Shown: one piece after another, positions 24,322 to 32,590 of the stretch | Layout: every line of letters begins with the position of its first letter | Numbering within the stretch: position 1 is the stretch's first letter | Origin: Ignavibacteriota bacterium | Lineage (GTDB): Bacteria > Bacteroidota > Ignavibacteria > UBA10030 | Reading direction: 5' to 3' | Length of the DNA: 35,807 nucleotides | Assembly (NCBI GenBank): GCA_003170475.1 | Contig: PMZI01000053.1 | Location: 1-35,807, forward strand | Position numbers and translations under genes: made by a program | Notes under the pieces: model-generated | Told to the model about the DNA's origin: nothing | Databases searched by the model: none | What the model saw: only the letters and a program-made list of their open reading frames with translations

Positions 24322-25820
24322 TCGCGAATAAACTCTTCGACGATTTCCCGGTCACTGAAATGAATTTTCTCTTTACCGATCACCTGATAGTCTTCGTGTC
24401 CTTTCCCGGCAACCAGGATGACATCGCCGGCCTTGGCTTGTTGCAGAGCCGAGTGAATAGCGGCTCGTCTGTCGACTTCCCGTGTCACTTGCGCTGCACG
24501 CGGAATCCCCGCAACGATCCCGTCAATGATGCTCTGCGGCTCTTCTGTGCGTGGATTATCGGATGTTACGATCACGATGTCACTCCATTGACCGGCAACC
24601 GCTCCCATCAGAGGGCGCTTCGTCCTATCGCGGTCACCCCCCGCGCCGAAGACCGTAATGATCCGGCCGCGGCCTTCACGAGGAAGGACATCATGGATGG
24701 TTCGCAGGCATTTCTCAAGAGCGTCCGGAGTGTGCGCGTAGTCAATGATCGCTGCCCATCCTTTTGGCGAAGCAATCCGCTCGAACCGGCCACGCACACT
24801 CTTCACGCTACGGATTCCCGCTGCAAGCGTGTCCGGTGAAAGACCCAGGGCCAGTCCCGTGGAATAGGCCGCCAGAATATTGTAGACGTTAAATCGGCCT
24901 ACCAGCGGGGTCGTCATGGTCGTCTGCTGGTTGTTAAACGACAGGGCGCAGGAAGAACCGTCGATCGAAAGCCGGATGTCGCTTGCCCGGACATTGGCAT
25001 GTTCTGCAATTCCATACGAAAGAGTGCGGGCCGGGCTTGATGCCGCGATCTGCATCCCCCAGGTGTCGTCAGCATTTGTGATTGCGACAGCGTCACGCTC
25101 GAGAGTATCGAAGAGAATCTTCTTTGCGCTGAAATACTCTTCCATGGAACCGTGATAGTCAAGGTGGTCCTGCGTCAGGTTCGTGAACACAGCTGCACTG
25201 AATTGAAGCCCATACACTCTCGATTGGTGAAGGGCATGGGATGAGACTTCCATCGAGACCGACTGGCAGCCGGATGTCGCCATGCGCGCCAAAAGCTCAT
25301 TGAGCTCTAATGATTCCGGCGTCGTGTGCGATGCAGGGATCACTTCATCACCGATTCTGTATTCAATCGTCCCGAGAAGTCCGACTCGCTGACCGGCAGC
25401 TTCCAAGATCGCTTTGACAAGGTGTGTGGTTGTAGTTTTTCCATTTGTTCCCGTCACCCCTACCATCGTGAGCTTGCGGGAGGGATGGTTGTAATAATTT
25501 GCCGACATCACTGCAAGTGCCTTGCGACTGTCGGGGACAACGATCTTCACCACGCCCGAGTGCATGAAATAGTAGTCGGAGAGCGCTGAGTCCTGCTCGA
25601 GGACGACCACCGAGGCTCCGTTTCCGATCGCCGACTCGAGGAACTTGTGACCGTCGGTACCGGTGCCGCGTATGGCGATAAAACAATCGCCGCGCTGAAT
25701 CTTCCGCGAATCGTACTGAAGTTGGTGAACATGCACTTCGTGCGTGATCGCGGAATGCCCATAGGTTGTTTCAAACATCTTACTGACCTGGACGCCTGCG
25801 AGAAGCTCTCCCAACCTCAT
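24318..25820 (-). CDS. murE: UDP-MurNAc-L-Ala-D-Glu--meso-diaminopimelate ligase MurE
   Basis: A cytoplasmic ATP-dependent ligase of 500 aa that adds the third residue of the stem peptide. The first domain has LQYDSRKIQRGDCFIAI. The ATP loop GTNGKTT is at 124-130. YHGSMEEYFSAKKILF carries the Lys that is usually carbamylated. The specificity motif DNPR is at 421-424, which in the family selects meso-diaminopimelate rather than L-lysine, and GKGHE (472-476) follows as expected. This supports a DAP-type peptidoglycan. It lies 21 nt after ftsI and overlaps murF. Confidence 0.97.
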   Translation of the reverse strand: MRLGELLAGVQVSKMFETTYGHSAITHEVHVHQLQYDSRKIQRGDCFIAIRGTGTDGHKFLESAIGNGASVVVLEQDSALSDYYFMHSGVVKIVVPDSRKALAVMSANYYNHPSRKLTMVGVTGTNGKTTTTHLVKAILEAAGQRVGLLGTIEYRIGDEVIPASHTTPESLELNELLARMATSGCQSVSMEVSSHALHQSRVYGLQFSAAVFTNLTQDHLDYHGSMEEYFSAKKILFDTLERDAVAITNADDTWGMQIAASSPARTLSYGIAEHANVRASDIRLSIDGSSCALSFNNQQTTMTTPLVGRFNVYNILAAYSTGLALGLSPDTLAAGIRSVKSVRGRFERIASPKGWAAIIDYAHTPDALEKCLRTIHDVLPREGRGRIITVFGAGGDRDRTKRPLMGAVAGQWSDIVIVTSDNPRTEEPQSIIDGIVAGIPRAAQVTREVDRRAAIHSALQQAKAGDVILVAGKGHEDYQVIGKEKIHFSDREIVEEFIRE

Positions 25821-25841
25821 ACACTCACAACGACTTTCGGT

Positions 25842-28043
25842 TTAGTAAAGAACAGCGGTCACCAGTGGCCGCGGTTCACATGCCAAATGGATTGTTGCCC
25901 CAGCCTGCACCCTCTGCCCTGCAGCAGGAACCTGGCTCACCACAACTCCGGATCCGCGCACCTGGATATCAAAATCGTCCACGACGAGTCGATTGATCGC
26001 ACGTCGTAAGCTCATGCCGCGGACGTCGGGAACAACCGGCGGTCCGCCGGAGGCGTCGGCACCCGGTTCATTCAGAACGATCTGGACGACGTCATCCTTC
26101 TCCAGATGTTTGCCTGGCTCCGGCACCTGTCGCACGACAATATCTCCCGTGCCGACGGTCTGACATTTCAACCCGTGGCTTTCGAGAAGCCGGCTTGCAA
26201 TGTTCAGTTGAAGTGTCCGGACGTCGGGAACGGTGATTCCATTTCTTGGCTGCTCGTCCTTCGGCTGCGGTGTTTTCGTGAAGCGACCCGAGGTGTTGAT
26301 GATGCGATCGGCGATCGCTCGAAACACCGGTGCACTGACAGTTCCGCCGAAGTAACTTCCGCCTTGTGGATTGTCCATCATGACGAGACACACCACCTGG
26401 GGATCTTCGATCGGGAAAAAACCGACGAAAGAACCGGTATAGGATCCGGCACCGTAGTGACCATCAACGACCTTTTTCGACGTTCCAGTCTTGCCGGCGA
26501 TTCGAACACCCTGAATGTGCGATTCCTTCGCTGTGCCGCGTTCAACGACCCCCTCAAACGCCTGAATGAGCATCGCTGCGGTTTGTTCGGAGATTACTCT
26601 TCGAATGATCTGAGGTCTCTGTTCGAACAATACTTCACCGTCTCGGTCCTCAACTTCTGACACGATGTACGGCTTCATCAGCACACCTTTGTTTGCGACG
26701 GCCGCGTACGCCAGTGCAATCTGAAGCGGGGTGACAGAAACTTCGTAGCCGTAGGCCATCGTTTGAAGCGTCGTCCCGGACCATTCGTTTGGTTTTTTCA
26801 GCCTTCCCCGCACTTCTCCCGGCAAGTCAATGCCCGTGGGGATGCCAAAACCAAAGTTTCGGGCCTGCCTGTAAAGTCTTTCAGGGCCTATCGTTGGGCC
26901 AACTTTCGCCATGACGATATTGCTGGAAAGCTCGATAGCTTGCTGAAACGTGAGCCACTCATACGGGTGAGTGTCTGTGATCTTTTGCGGCTTTGAGCGA
27001 GAAGAGACCGTGGCGTAGTAGGTGCCATGCTCGGCGTAAAATTTCTTCTCGGGTGTCACCAAACCGTTCTCGTATGCGGCGGATGCCGTGACGACTTTGA
27101 AAACGGAACCCGGTTCAAAAACGTCGGTGACAACACGATTGCGCGATGCATTGATGTCGTACGAACCGAGATCATTCGGATTGATTCCTGGGACATTCGC
27201 GAGAGCGAGAACTTCGCCGGTTTTTGGATTCAACATCACCGCCAGCCCGGCGCTGGATTTGCTTTTTTGAACGCCTCTCTTGAGTTCCTCTTCGACGATG
27301 GACTGATAGGCAAGATCGATCGTCAGAATAAGATTATGACCATTTCGAGGTTCGATGCGCGGGTAGTCGACGGAAGGTCGGGCATGGCCGAGTCCATCGC
27401 GCTGCATGATGACTGAACCATCTTTGCCTTTGAGGTACTCATCGAACTCAACCTCAAGCCCGGAGATTCCTTTGTTGTCGACATCAGTGAAACCGATCAG
27501 CGTTCCGGCAACGGCGTCGTAATGGTACAAGCGTTTCGGCTCATCAATGGGTACAACACCCGTGAGCTTCTGTGCCTCAATCCGTTTCGCAACTTCCGGT
27601 CGGGCATGACGCTCGAGCCAGACAAATCGTTTCAGCGAACCGGAGCTTGTGACACTATGCAGTTTGGCCGCGTAGTACGAAGGTGATTTGCCAAATGCGG
27701 TGGCGAACTGCCTTGCGATTTCGTCAGCATTTTCGCCGACAACTTTCGGATCAGCCGCAAATGATACATACATGGAATTCGATGCGAGAACATTATTGTT
27801 GCGGTCGTAAATATTTCCGCGCACCGAGGGCTGGACGACAGTCAGTTCATACTGTTTGCGGGCGATCAATTGGTACTTCGACGCTTGCAGAAACTGCACC
27901 TCTGTGAGCCGTCCGGCAATTACAACAAAGAAAATGGCGAAGCCCAACTTCAGCGCAATAAATCGTCCCCGAGCTTTCGCCGGGGCCTCGGGCTGCTGCG
28001 CCGCTGCCGGTTTCTGAGCCGATATGGTATTTTTCTCGGGCAT
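25842..28043 (-). CDS. ftsI: Septal class B penicillin-binding protein FtsI with two PASTA domains
   Basis: A transpeptidase of 733 aa that crosslinks septal peptidoglycan. An N-terminal anchor lies at about 28-47. The dimerisation/pedestal region (RGNIYDRNNNVLA) is followed by the transpeptidase domain: SVFK at 313-316 with catalytic Ser313, SSN at 373-375 and KTG at 518-520. Two PASTA domains end the protein, at about 605-660 (ITVPDVRTLQLNIASRLL) and 668-725 (VVPDVRGMSLRRAINRL). This layout resembles SpoVD/PBP2x-type proteins rather than E. coli FtsI. The ATG at 28043 overlaps the ftsL stop in TGATG and is preferred to a TTG one codon upstream. It probably works with FtsW. Confidence 0.96.
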   Translation of the reverse strand: MPEKNTISAQKPAAAQQPEAPAKARGRFIALKLGFAIFFVVIAGRLTEVQFLQASKYQLIARKQYELTVVQPSVRGNIYDRNNNVLASNSMYVSFAADPKVVGENADEIARQFATAFGKSPSYYAAKLHSVTSSGSLKRFVWLERHARPEVAKRIEAQKLTGVVPIDEPKRLYHYDAVAGTLIGFTDVDNKGISGLEVEFDEYLKGKDGSVIMQRDGLGHARPSVDYPRIEPRNGHNLILTIDLAYQSIVEEELKRGVQKSKSSAGLAVMLNPKTGEVLALANVPGINPNDLGSYDINASRNRVVTDVFEPGSVFKVVTASAAYENGLVTPEKKFYAEHGTYYATVSSRSKPQKITDTHPYEWLTFQQAIELSSNIVMAKVGPTIGPERLYRQARNFGFGIPTGIDLPGEVRGRLKKPNEWSGTTLQTMAYGYEVSVTPLQIALAYAAVANKGVLMKPYIVSEVEDRDGEVLFEQRPQIIRRVISEQTAAMLIQAFEGVVERGTAKESHIQGVRIAGKTGTSKKVVDGHYGAGSYTGSFVGFFPIEDPQVVCLVMMDNPQGGSYFGGTVSAPVFRAIADRIINTSGRFTKTPQPKDEQPRNGITVPDVRTLQLNIASRLLESHGLKCQTVGTGDIVVRQVPEPGKHLEKDDVVQIVLNEPGADASGGPPVVPDVRGMSLRRAINRLVVDDFDIQVRGSGVVVSQVPAAGQRVQAGATIHLACEPRPLVTAVLY

Positions 28044-28561
28044 CAATGCTCGCGTGTTGCTTCTTCGAGTGTGCGGATCTTGTCCTGATCAACGTTAAGC
28101 GGGCGGGGAATATCGGTCGGGTTTCGAAGGCCCAGTTCGTCTTCTGCGCGCTTACGGACGTGTTCAAGACTGGACATCTGGTTGATGTGTGCTTTCAGAA
28201 TTTCCTGTTCGCTCAGGATGTCCTGGAAGCGGACATCGCTCTTATGAATATCGTTGACAAGCTGATTCACGGCGATGATGTTGCTGATGTATAGCACAAT
28301 TGCCGCCGCCGTTCCCATGAGGACGAGAATAATATTGAACGGGGAGACGCGGCGTTTCGTGAAGCGCCGATTTGTCGGCGGCTGCGTCGTTCCGGATGGG
28401 AGTTCCGCCTGTGGTGGCACAGGCATTGTCCCGCCATAAATGAGTCGCCGCTGCTGAGGTTTGTTCGAAGGATCTGACGCTTGTTGGCTCTTCGATCGCT
28501 GATCAGACTCCATCGCACGCTCGGCAAGGATTTCCGCACTATTTCTGTAAACTTTTGCCAT
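28043..28561 (-). CDS. ftsL: FtsL-like division protein with long cytoplasmic N terminus
   Basis: A 172-aa bitopic protein. Residues 1-74 are hydrophilic and rich in Gln, Pro, Ser and Arg. One transmembrane helix lies at about 75-95 (FNIILVLMGTAAAIVLYISNI) and a coiled coil at about 96-145, with a conserved-looking ending LEHVRKRAEDELGLRNP. Size of helix, coiled coil and position between rsmH and ftsI identify FtsL, which bridges FtsQ and FtsI/FtsW; sequence similarity in this family is always low. E. coli FtsL has a much shorter cytoplasmic part. The ATG at 28561 is used; a TTG eight codons upstream is possible. It overlaps ftsI by 1 nt. Confidence 0.8.
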   Translation of the reverse strand: MAKVYRNSAEILAERAMESDQRSKSQQASDPSNKPQQRRLIYGGTMPVPPQAELPSGTTQPPTNRRFTKRRVSPFNIILVLMGTAAAIVLYISNIIAVNQLVNDIHKSDVRFQDILSEQEILKAHINQMSSLEHVRKRAEDELGLRNPTDIPRPLNVDQDKIRTLEEATREH

Positions 28562-28623
28562 CAAAGAACTTAAGGGAACTCCCAATCCATTTCAGTAAAG
28601 AGTGTGTGGCTCGTCTTTGATGT

Positions 28624-29562
28624 TCATAATTTCTCAGCGACCCTCAGCTTGGCGCTTCGTGATCGGGGATTAACACGGCTCTCATCGTCGGTTGCCGTGA
28701 TCGGTTTTTTCGTCAGGATCTTGACCTTTGGCTGCAAGAGAGTGTCAGGTACCAATTTGTTTCCTGACCGTTGAACCGAAGCAGCTTCCTGTTTCAATGT
28801 ATCCTTGACGATCCGGTCTTCCAGCGAGTGATAGGAGATGACGACGAGTCTGCCGCCGGGCTCGAGGATGGCAATCGCCTGTGCGAGTGCGGACTCCAAA
28901 TTCATCAACTCGTTGTTGACTTCGATCCGTAACGCCTGAAAAACTCTCGCGAGTGATTTCACCAGGAACCGTTCGCCCACAATCCCTTTGACAAGGGCGG
29001 TCAGCTCTCCTGTCGTCTGCAGCGGCGAATGTGTCCTGTGACGAACAATTGCATGAGCGATTCTGCGAGAGGCTCGCTCTTCACCGTACATCCAGAGTAC
29101 ATCTGCAAGCTCGCGTTCTTCATACTGGTTGACGATCGTTCGGGCGTCAACAGCCTGAGTGCGATCCATCCGCATGTCGAGGCGGTCGTCTGTTCGAAAA
29201 CTGAAACCGCGTGATGGCTCGTCGAGCTGGTATGATGAAACTCCAAGATCAAACAATATGCCGCTGACGCGATCAATTCCCTTTTGTGCAAGCGCAACGG
29301 AAATGTCTCGAAAGTTGCTATGGACGAGCACTGCCCGTCCCTGGTAACTCGATAACCGTGATGTCGCGAATTGGATGGCGTCAGAATCGGCGTCGAGGCC
29401 GACCAACACTCCTGGTGGATTCAGCCGTTGAAGAATGGACTCCGCATGGCCGCCTCCCCCAAGCGTGGCATCGACATAGATGCCGCCGGCAGACGTGATG
29501 AGCCCTGTCAGGACTTCGTCGCGTAAAACCGGCGTATGATACAATGCCAGACGTACAGCCAT
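28624..29562 (-). CDS. rsmH: 16S rRNA (cytosine-1402-N4)-methyltransferase RsmH (MraW)
   Basis: A 312-aa S-adenosylmethionine-dependent enzyme that methylates N4 of C1402 in the ribosomal P site. Motifs are YHTPVLRDEVL at the start, the SAM loop YVDATLGGGGHAESIL (about 29-44), VGLDADSDAI, GILFDLGVSSYQLDEPSRGFSF and VISYHSLEDRIVK toward the end. Length is typical. It follows mraZ by 8 nt, the conserved dcw beginning. Confidence 0.98.
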   Translation of the reverse strand: MAVRLALYHTPVLRDEVLTGLITSAGGIYVDATLGGGGHAESILQRLNPPGVLVGLDADSDAIQFATSRLSSYQGRAVLVHSNFRDISVALAQKGIDRVSGILFDLGVSSYQLDEPSRGFSFRTDDRLDMRMDRTQAVDARTIVNQYEERELADVLWMYGEERASRRIAHAIVRHRTHSPLQTTGELTALVKGIVGERFLVKSLARVFQALRIEVNNELMNLESALAQAIAILEPGGRLVVISYHSLEDRIVKDTLKQEAASVQRSGNKLVPDTLLQPKVKILTKKPITATDDESRVNPRSRSAKLRVAEKL

Positions 29563-29570
29563 AGGCCAAC

Positions 29571-30020
29571 TTATGGTGTTGGCTTCAGAACAACCTCGGC
29601 GACGGTCTCGTACGTCGCGGGCTGGTTGTTCATGTATGCTTCATAGATCTTGGGATTCCAGATCTCGATACGTTCGAGAACCCCAAGAATGAGTACTTCA
29701 TCTTCGATACCTGCGAACTTCAAAAGATCCTGCGGAATCGACAAGCGAGCCTGACTGTCGAGCTGACAATCGATGGCCCACTGAAGCAACGTTCGCACGA
29801 AAAATCGGTGTTGAGGATTTGAGGGAGAGAGGCCCCGGATGGAGTCTTCGACTTTCGCCCACTCATCCTGTGGGTACAGGAAGAGGCATTGCTCATATCC
29901 GCGCGTAACAATGAACGTGTCGTTCGCGTCTGGTGACACGTTCTTGCGGACCTTCGCCGGAATGGCTATGCGTCCTTTATTGTCAACTGAGTACGAGTAG
30001 CGCCCCTTGAACGAAGACAT
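29571..30020 (-). CDS. mraZ: Transcriptional regulator MraZ
   Basis: A 149-aa DNA-binding protein with two SpoVT/AbrB-like halves: FKGRYSYSVDNKGRIAIPAK at about 4-23 and IDCQLDSQARLSIPQDLLKF at about 78-97, each with the D/S-x-x-x-R-I/L-x-I-P motif. MraZ forms ring-shaped oligomers that bind repeated TGGGN boxes upstream of its own gene and usually represses the dcw cluster. Three such boxes occur at 30061-30090, between the probable promoter and this gene, so autoregulation is expected. Confidence 0.97.
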   Translation of the reverse strand: MSSFKGRYSYSVDNKGRIAIPAKVRKNVSPDANDTFIVTRGYEQCLFLYPQDEWAKVEDSIRGLSPSNPQHRFFVRTLLQWAIDCQLDSQARLSIPQDLLKFAGIEDEVLILGVLERIEIWNPKIYEAYMNNQPATYETVAEVVLKPTP

Positions 30021-30060
30021 GAAAAACCACCCTCAGAAGTGCTTGATTTTATTGGAGAAA

Positions 30061-30090
30061 ACTCACCCCATATTCCCCACTTTTCCCCAC
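30061..30090 (-). promoter_or_regulatory. MraZ operator: three 10-bp-spaced TGGGG boxes
   Basis: On the minus strand the 10-mers GTGGGGAAAA (30081-30090), GTGGGGAATA (30071-30080) and TGGGGTGAGT (30061-30070) follow directly. This gives three (G)TGGGG direct repeats at 10-bp (one helical turn) spacing, the arrangement known for MraZ sites (TGGGN with 5-nt spacers). They lie about 40 nt upstream of mraZ and just downstream of the candidate promoter, where binding would block transcription. Confidence 0.88.
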
Positions 30091-30100
30091 ACGGCATTGA

Positions 30101-30128
30101 AATTTAGGGAATTGGCGATTAAAGTCAA
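30101..30128 (-). promoter_or_regulatory. Candidate sigma-70 promoter of the dcw operon
   Basis: On the minus strand, TTGACT (30123-30128) is separated by 16 bp from TAAATT (30101-30106). Transcription would begin near 30094, just before the MraZ boxes. An AT-rich segment lies upstream. The position fits, but the -10 match is moderate. Confidence 0.6.
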
Positions 30129-30290
30129 GTAAAAAGAGCTTGAAAATAAAGGGTTTCTGAGTGTGTTGAGAAAGTGGCTGTCAATGCTGGAGAACGCTAT
30201 TCGGCAATATTCCCCACCGGAGCCTCAAAAGTGGCAAACTTTGCACCGATTTGGGGAAAATGCTGCCCTTCGAGGGTGGGTAGGAGGGGG

Positions 30291-30959
30291 TTAGATGAGC
30301 TTCAAATCGGAGAAGTGCTGCTCAATATTCTTCGTCCCGACAAACTGGTGAGCGATGAACCCGGCCGTCCGGGCGGCCTGGACGTTCTCGGCGAGGTCAT
30401 CGATGAAGAGGATCTGCTCCGGAGGGACTGAGATCTGCTTGATGATCCGCGCGAAAATCTCAGGTTCCGGCTTCAACATCTTCAATTGATAAGAAAGAAA
30501 GTGTGATGAAATGTTTCGGAGCACGCCGAACGTCTGAAGACAATACTCAAAGTGGACTGGATTGGTATTGCTGAGGAGGCCGAGTGGTACTGATGCGCCG
30601 ACGCGGCGCACAATCTCTTCCATGCCTTCTACTGGCGCTCCGACGATCGATAGCATCGCGTCCCGGAATTCACTCGGAGAAAAATACTCCTTCCCGCCAT
30701 GGTGACGGTGCGCGTTCCTCACGTTCTGGTTGAAGAGCATATCGAGATTGACAAAGAAACATTCTGTAGAGTCATCCCCTCTCTCGTACCGTTTCACGAT
30801 GTCGATGATTTCCGGTTGATAATATGCCCGGTTCTCCGGGGTGTCAATCGAAAGTGTTCGAAGAAACGCGCCGGGGTCGATGTGCACCAGTACATTGCCC
30901 ACATCGAAGATGACGTAGGATGGTCGATGGTGTGTCAACGTACTCGAATTCCTGAGCAA
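30291..30959 (-). CDS. HAD-superfamily (subfamily IA) phosphatase, YihX-like
   Basis: A soluble hydrolase of 222 aa. Motif I is VIFDVGNVLVHID with nucleophile Asp19; the Asp usually two residues later is Gly, as in YihX-type sugar phosphatases (FDLGNV). Motif II is LGLLSNTNPVHFEY, with the SNTN loop characteristic of that subgroup. Motif III is the Lys in LKMLKPEPEIF. Motif IV is ILFIDDLAENVQAAR. A helical cap lies at about 35-110. The substrate is probably a small phosphorylated metabolite, perhaps a sugar phosphate. It reads in the same direction as dcw but lies upstream of the dcw promoter, so it is a separate unit. I saw no terminator after it. Confidence 0.88.
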   Translation of the reverse strand: MLRNSSTLTHHRPSYVIFDVGNVLVHIDPGAFLRTLSIDTPENRAYYQPEIIDIVKRYERGDDSTECFFVNLDMLFNQNVRNAHRHHGGKEYFSPSEFRDAMLSIVGAPVEGMEEIVRRVGASVPLGLLSNTNPVHFEYCLQTFGVLRNISSHFLSYQLKMLKPEPEIFARIIKQISVPPEQILFIDDLAENVQAARTAGFIAHQFVGTKNIEQHFSDLKLI

Positions 30960-30965
30960 GAGGAT

Positions 30966-31066
30966 TAAAAAGAAAGTTAATTAGATAACTGATTAATGAG
31001 TTCATTGGTGAGTGGCTCACTCGCCTCCGAATGAACCAATGAACTACTCACAAATTAACTGAACCA
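30966..31066. repeat. Repeat tract with nested hairpin between the metallophosphoesterase and HAD genes
   Basis: The gap begins with TTAATTAG-like octamers (GTTAATTAGATAACTGATTAATG) and contains a perfect 11-bp inverted repeat, AGTTCATTGGT (30999-31009) and ACCAATGAACT (31035-31045), enclosing a second small hairpin GAGTG-GCT-CACTC (31010-31022). It ends with CTACTCACAAATTAACTG. The same words occur at 10728-10800 and 15901-16027. Confidence 0.8.
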
Positions 31067-31093
31067 TGATCACTCTGACGTGCCACCGAACCG

Positions 31094-31744
31094 CTATCCG
31101 CACAATTGGATCTTAACAGTTTCGGCTAATTCAATCACCGCATAATATCCTCGGGCTGCGGCTCCGCAATTGACCATTTGTGTTTTCCCGAGAGAATCAA
31201 CACCACGAGACTCGTGAATATGTCCGCACACGAGCACGTCCGGCTGATGGAGTTCAACAAACTCCCGGACCGCGACGCTTCCGACGTGTTTTCCTATCAG
31301 AATTCTGTCGAGCGTTGTTCCTCTGGGCGGGGCGTGCGGTACAAAGATCCTCCAACGGGCAGCGGCGACATCCTGCCAACCTAACGCAGCACGCCGTGCG
31401 ATCTCCGTTTCGGATATCTCGTAGGGCGTATTCATTGGCGTGAACGGAGAACCGGCTACTCCGAAAAATCCCGTATCACCAACCACGACCCCCTTCCCAT
31501 TAATATTCACACCCAAATTCTCGTACGTCGAATCGAACGAGGGGGAGTCCATGTTTCCGGCGACAGCGAGCACCGGTTTGTGAAGTTCCTGGAGTCTTCT
31601 GATGACGGAGGCGGCCTCATCGGTTGTTCCTTGCGTGGTGAGATCTCCGCCGATGATGATCGCATCGAAGGAAGATTCCGTCCGCAGAATTTCCTCAAGC
31701 CGATCGTATGATCCGTGGACATCAGTGAAGGCGACGATACGCAT
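31094..31744 (-). CDS. Metallophosphoesterase (calcineurin-like, YfcE/MJ0936-type)
   Basis: A soluble protein of 216 aa with the binuclear-metal phosphoesterase motifs in order: FTDVHGSYDRL (Asp8, His10), IIIGGDLTTQGT, VAGNMDSPSF (where N is usually followed by H or C-D), FVPHAPPRGTTLD and VCGHIHESRG. It probably hydrolyses a phosphodiester or nucleotide-type substrate; the specific one is not evident. The ATG at 31744 begins MRIVAFTDVHG as expected; the frame remains open 119 codons further but this covers the divergent gene's region and is not family-like. It is divergent from the DUF6483-like gene and followed by a repeat tract. Confidence 0.9.
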   Translation of the reverse strand: MRIVAFTDVHGSYDRLEEILRTESSFDAIIIGGDLTTQGTTDEAASVIRRLQELHKPVLAVAGNMDSPSFDSTYENLGVNINGKGVVVGDTGFFGVAGSPFTPMNTPYEISETEIARRAALGWQDVAAARWRIFVPHAPPRGTTLDRILIGKHVGSVAVREFVELHQPDVLVCGHIHESRGVDSLGKTQMVNCGAAARGYYAVIELAETVKIQLCG

Positions 31745-31919
31745 CGATGAAGGTGCCGCATTTGTGGATGACCTGGTGTTTTGAATGCACAAGAAAGATC
31801 GGCAGAAGTTCGGAGAATTGAAAATGTCTTCCGTGGGGCGTATTTCCTGCTTGTATTTTCCTCGAAGCGTGGTTACTTTTCTGTATGGAATCCGGTGGAC
31901 AAAAAAGAGCGAGTATTCT
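31745..31919. promoter_or_regulatory. Divergent intergenic region
   Basis: 175 bp between the start codons of the metallophosphoesterase (minus) and the DUF6483-like protein (plus). It should hold both promoters. I see no clear -35/-10 pair or operator. It contains open frames in both directions that run on from the real genes and look non-coding. Confidence 0.4.
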
Positions 31920-32570
31920 GTGATTACACGCGACTTCTTCTTGAGGATGATCCACCAACTGGCGCAAGTCATTGCGAAAGTTCTGAAGCTTAATGAGGTG
32001 CAACAGTACACTGAAGCATTGGAGGAAATCCAACTCTCGTCGAAACAGTTGTTGGGAATGGATCTTCGGCTCATCACCTCTCTTTCTGACACAGAGTTCA
32101 TTCGGTTCTTCTCCCTCGGGGAACGTTTTGATGTGGAAAAGTGCGTTGTGACTGCGAAACTGCTGCTGCTGATAGGAGACGTCCGGGAACGTCAATCCGA
32201 GGAAAACGAGAAATATCACTCGTATGCGACATCCCTGAGTCTTCTCCTGGAGCTGTTGTTTCGTGAATCGGAGACGCTGCCGAAGGAGTACTTTGATGAA
32301 ATTGATGTGTTGATCGGCAAACTCTCTTCCTACGAACTGCCGCCCACTCTGCAGCAGAAACTCTTTCGCTTCTATGGTATTGTCGGGAGATACGATATCG
32401 CGGAGAATGTCCTCTTTGATCTTGTTCAGAACAATCCTGCATTTGGCGCAGAAGGAGTGAAGTTTTACGAGCGACTGCGGACGAAAAGCGACGAAGAGCT
32501 GGAACGAGGCAATCTTCCGCGCAAGGAGATTGAAGCGGGGCTTGCAGAGCTTCTCAAAAAAAAGGCATAA
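31920..32570 (+). CDS. DUF6483-like cytoplasmic helical protein
   Basis: A 216-aa mostly helical protein. The N terminus (ITRDFFLRMIHQLAQVIAKVL, then EALEEIQLSSKQLLGMDLRLITSLSD) resembles DUF6483-type proteins, which start with a D-Y/F-x-L-R-M-I-x-Q-L motif followed by a helix and a GxD segment. A TPR-like arrangement of helices follows (FDVEKCVVTAKLLLLIGDV, LFRFYGIVGRYDIAENVLF). The GTG at 31920 is chosen since it gives this family-like N terminus; an ATG at 31947 would cut the motif and an ATG at 31785 would add 45 poorly conserved-looking residues. It is followed after 20 nt by the Lrp/AsnC-domain gene. Function unknown. Confidence 0.7.
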   Translation: MITRDFFLRMIHQLAQVIAKVLKLNEVQQYTEALEEIQLSSKQLLGMDLRLITSLSDTEFIRFFSLGERFDVEKCVVTAKLLLLIGDVRERQSEENEKYHSYATSLSLLLELLFRESETLPKEYFDEIDVLIGKLSSYELPPTLQQKLFRFYGIVGRYDIAENVLFDLVQNNPAFGAEGVKFYERLRTKSDEELERGNLPRKEIEAGLAELLKKKA

Positions 32571-32590
32571 CAGAAAGGCGGAAATTTCCT

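Noticed and set aside
31745-32101. Extension of the metallophosphoesterase by 119 residues
   Set aside because: The extension covers the divergent DUF6483-like gene and precedes the conserved MRIVAFTDVHG start.
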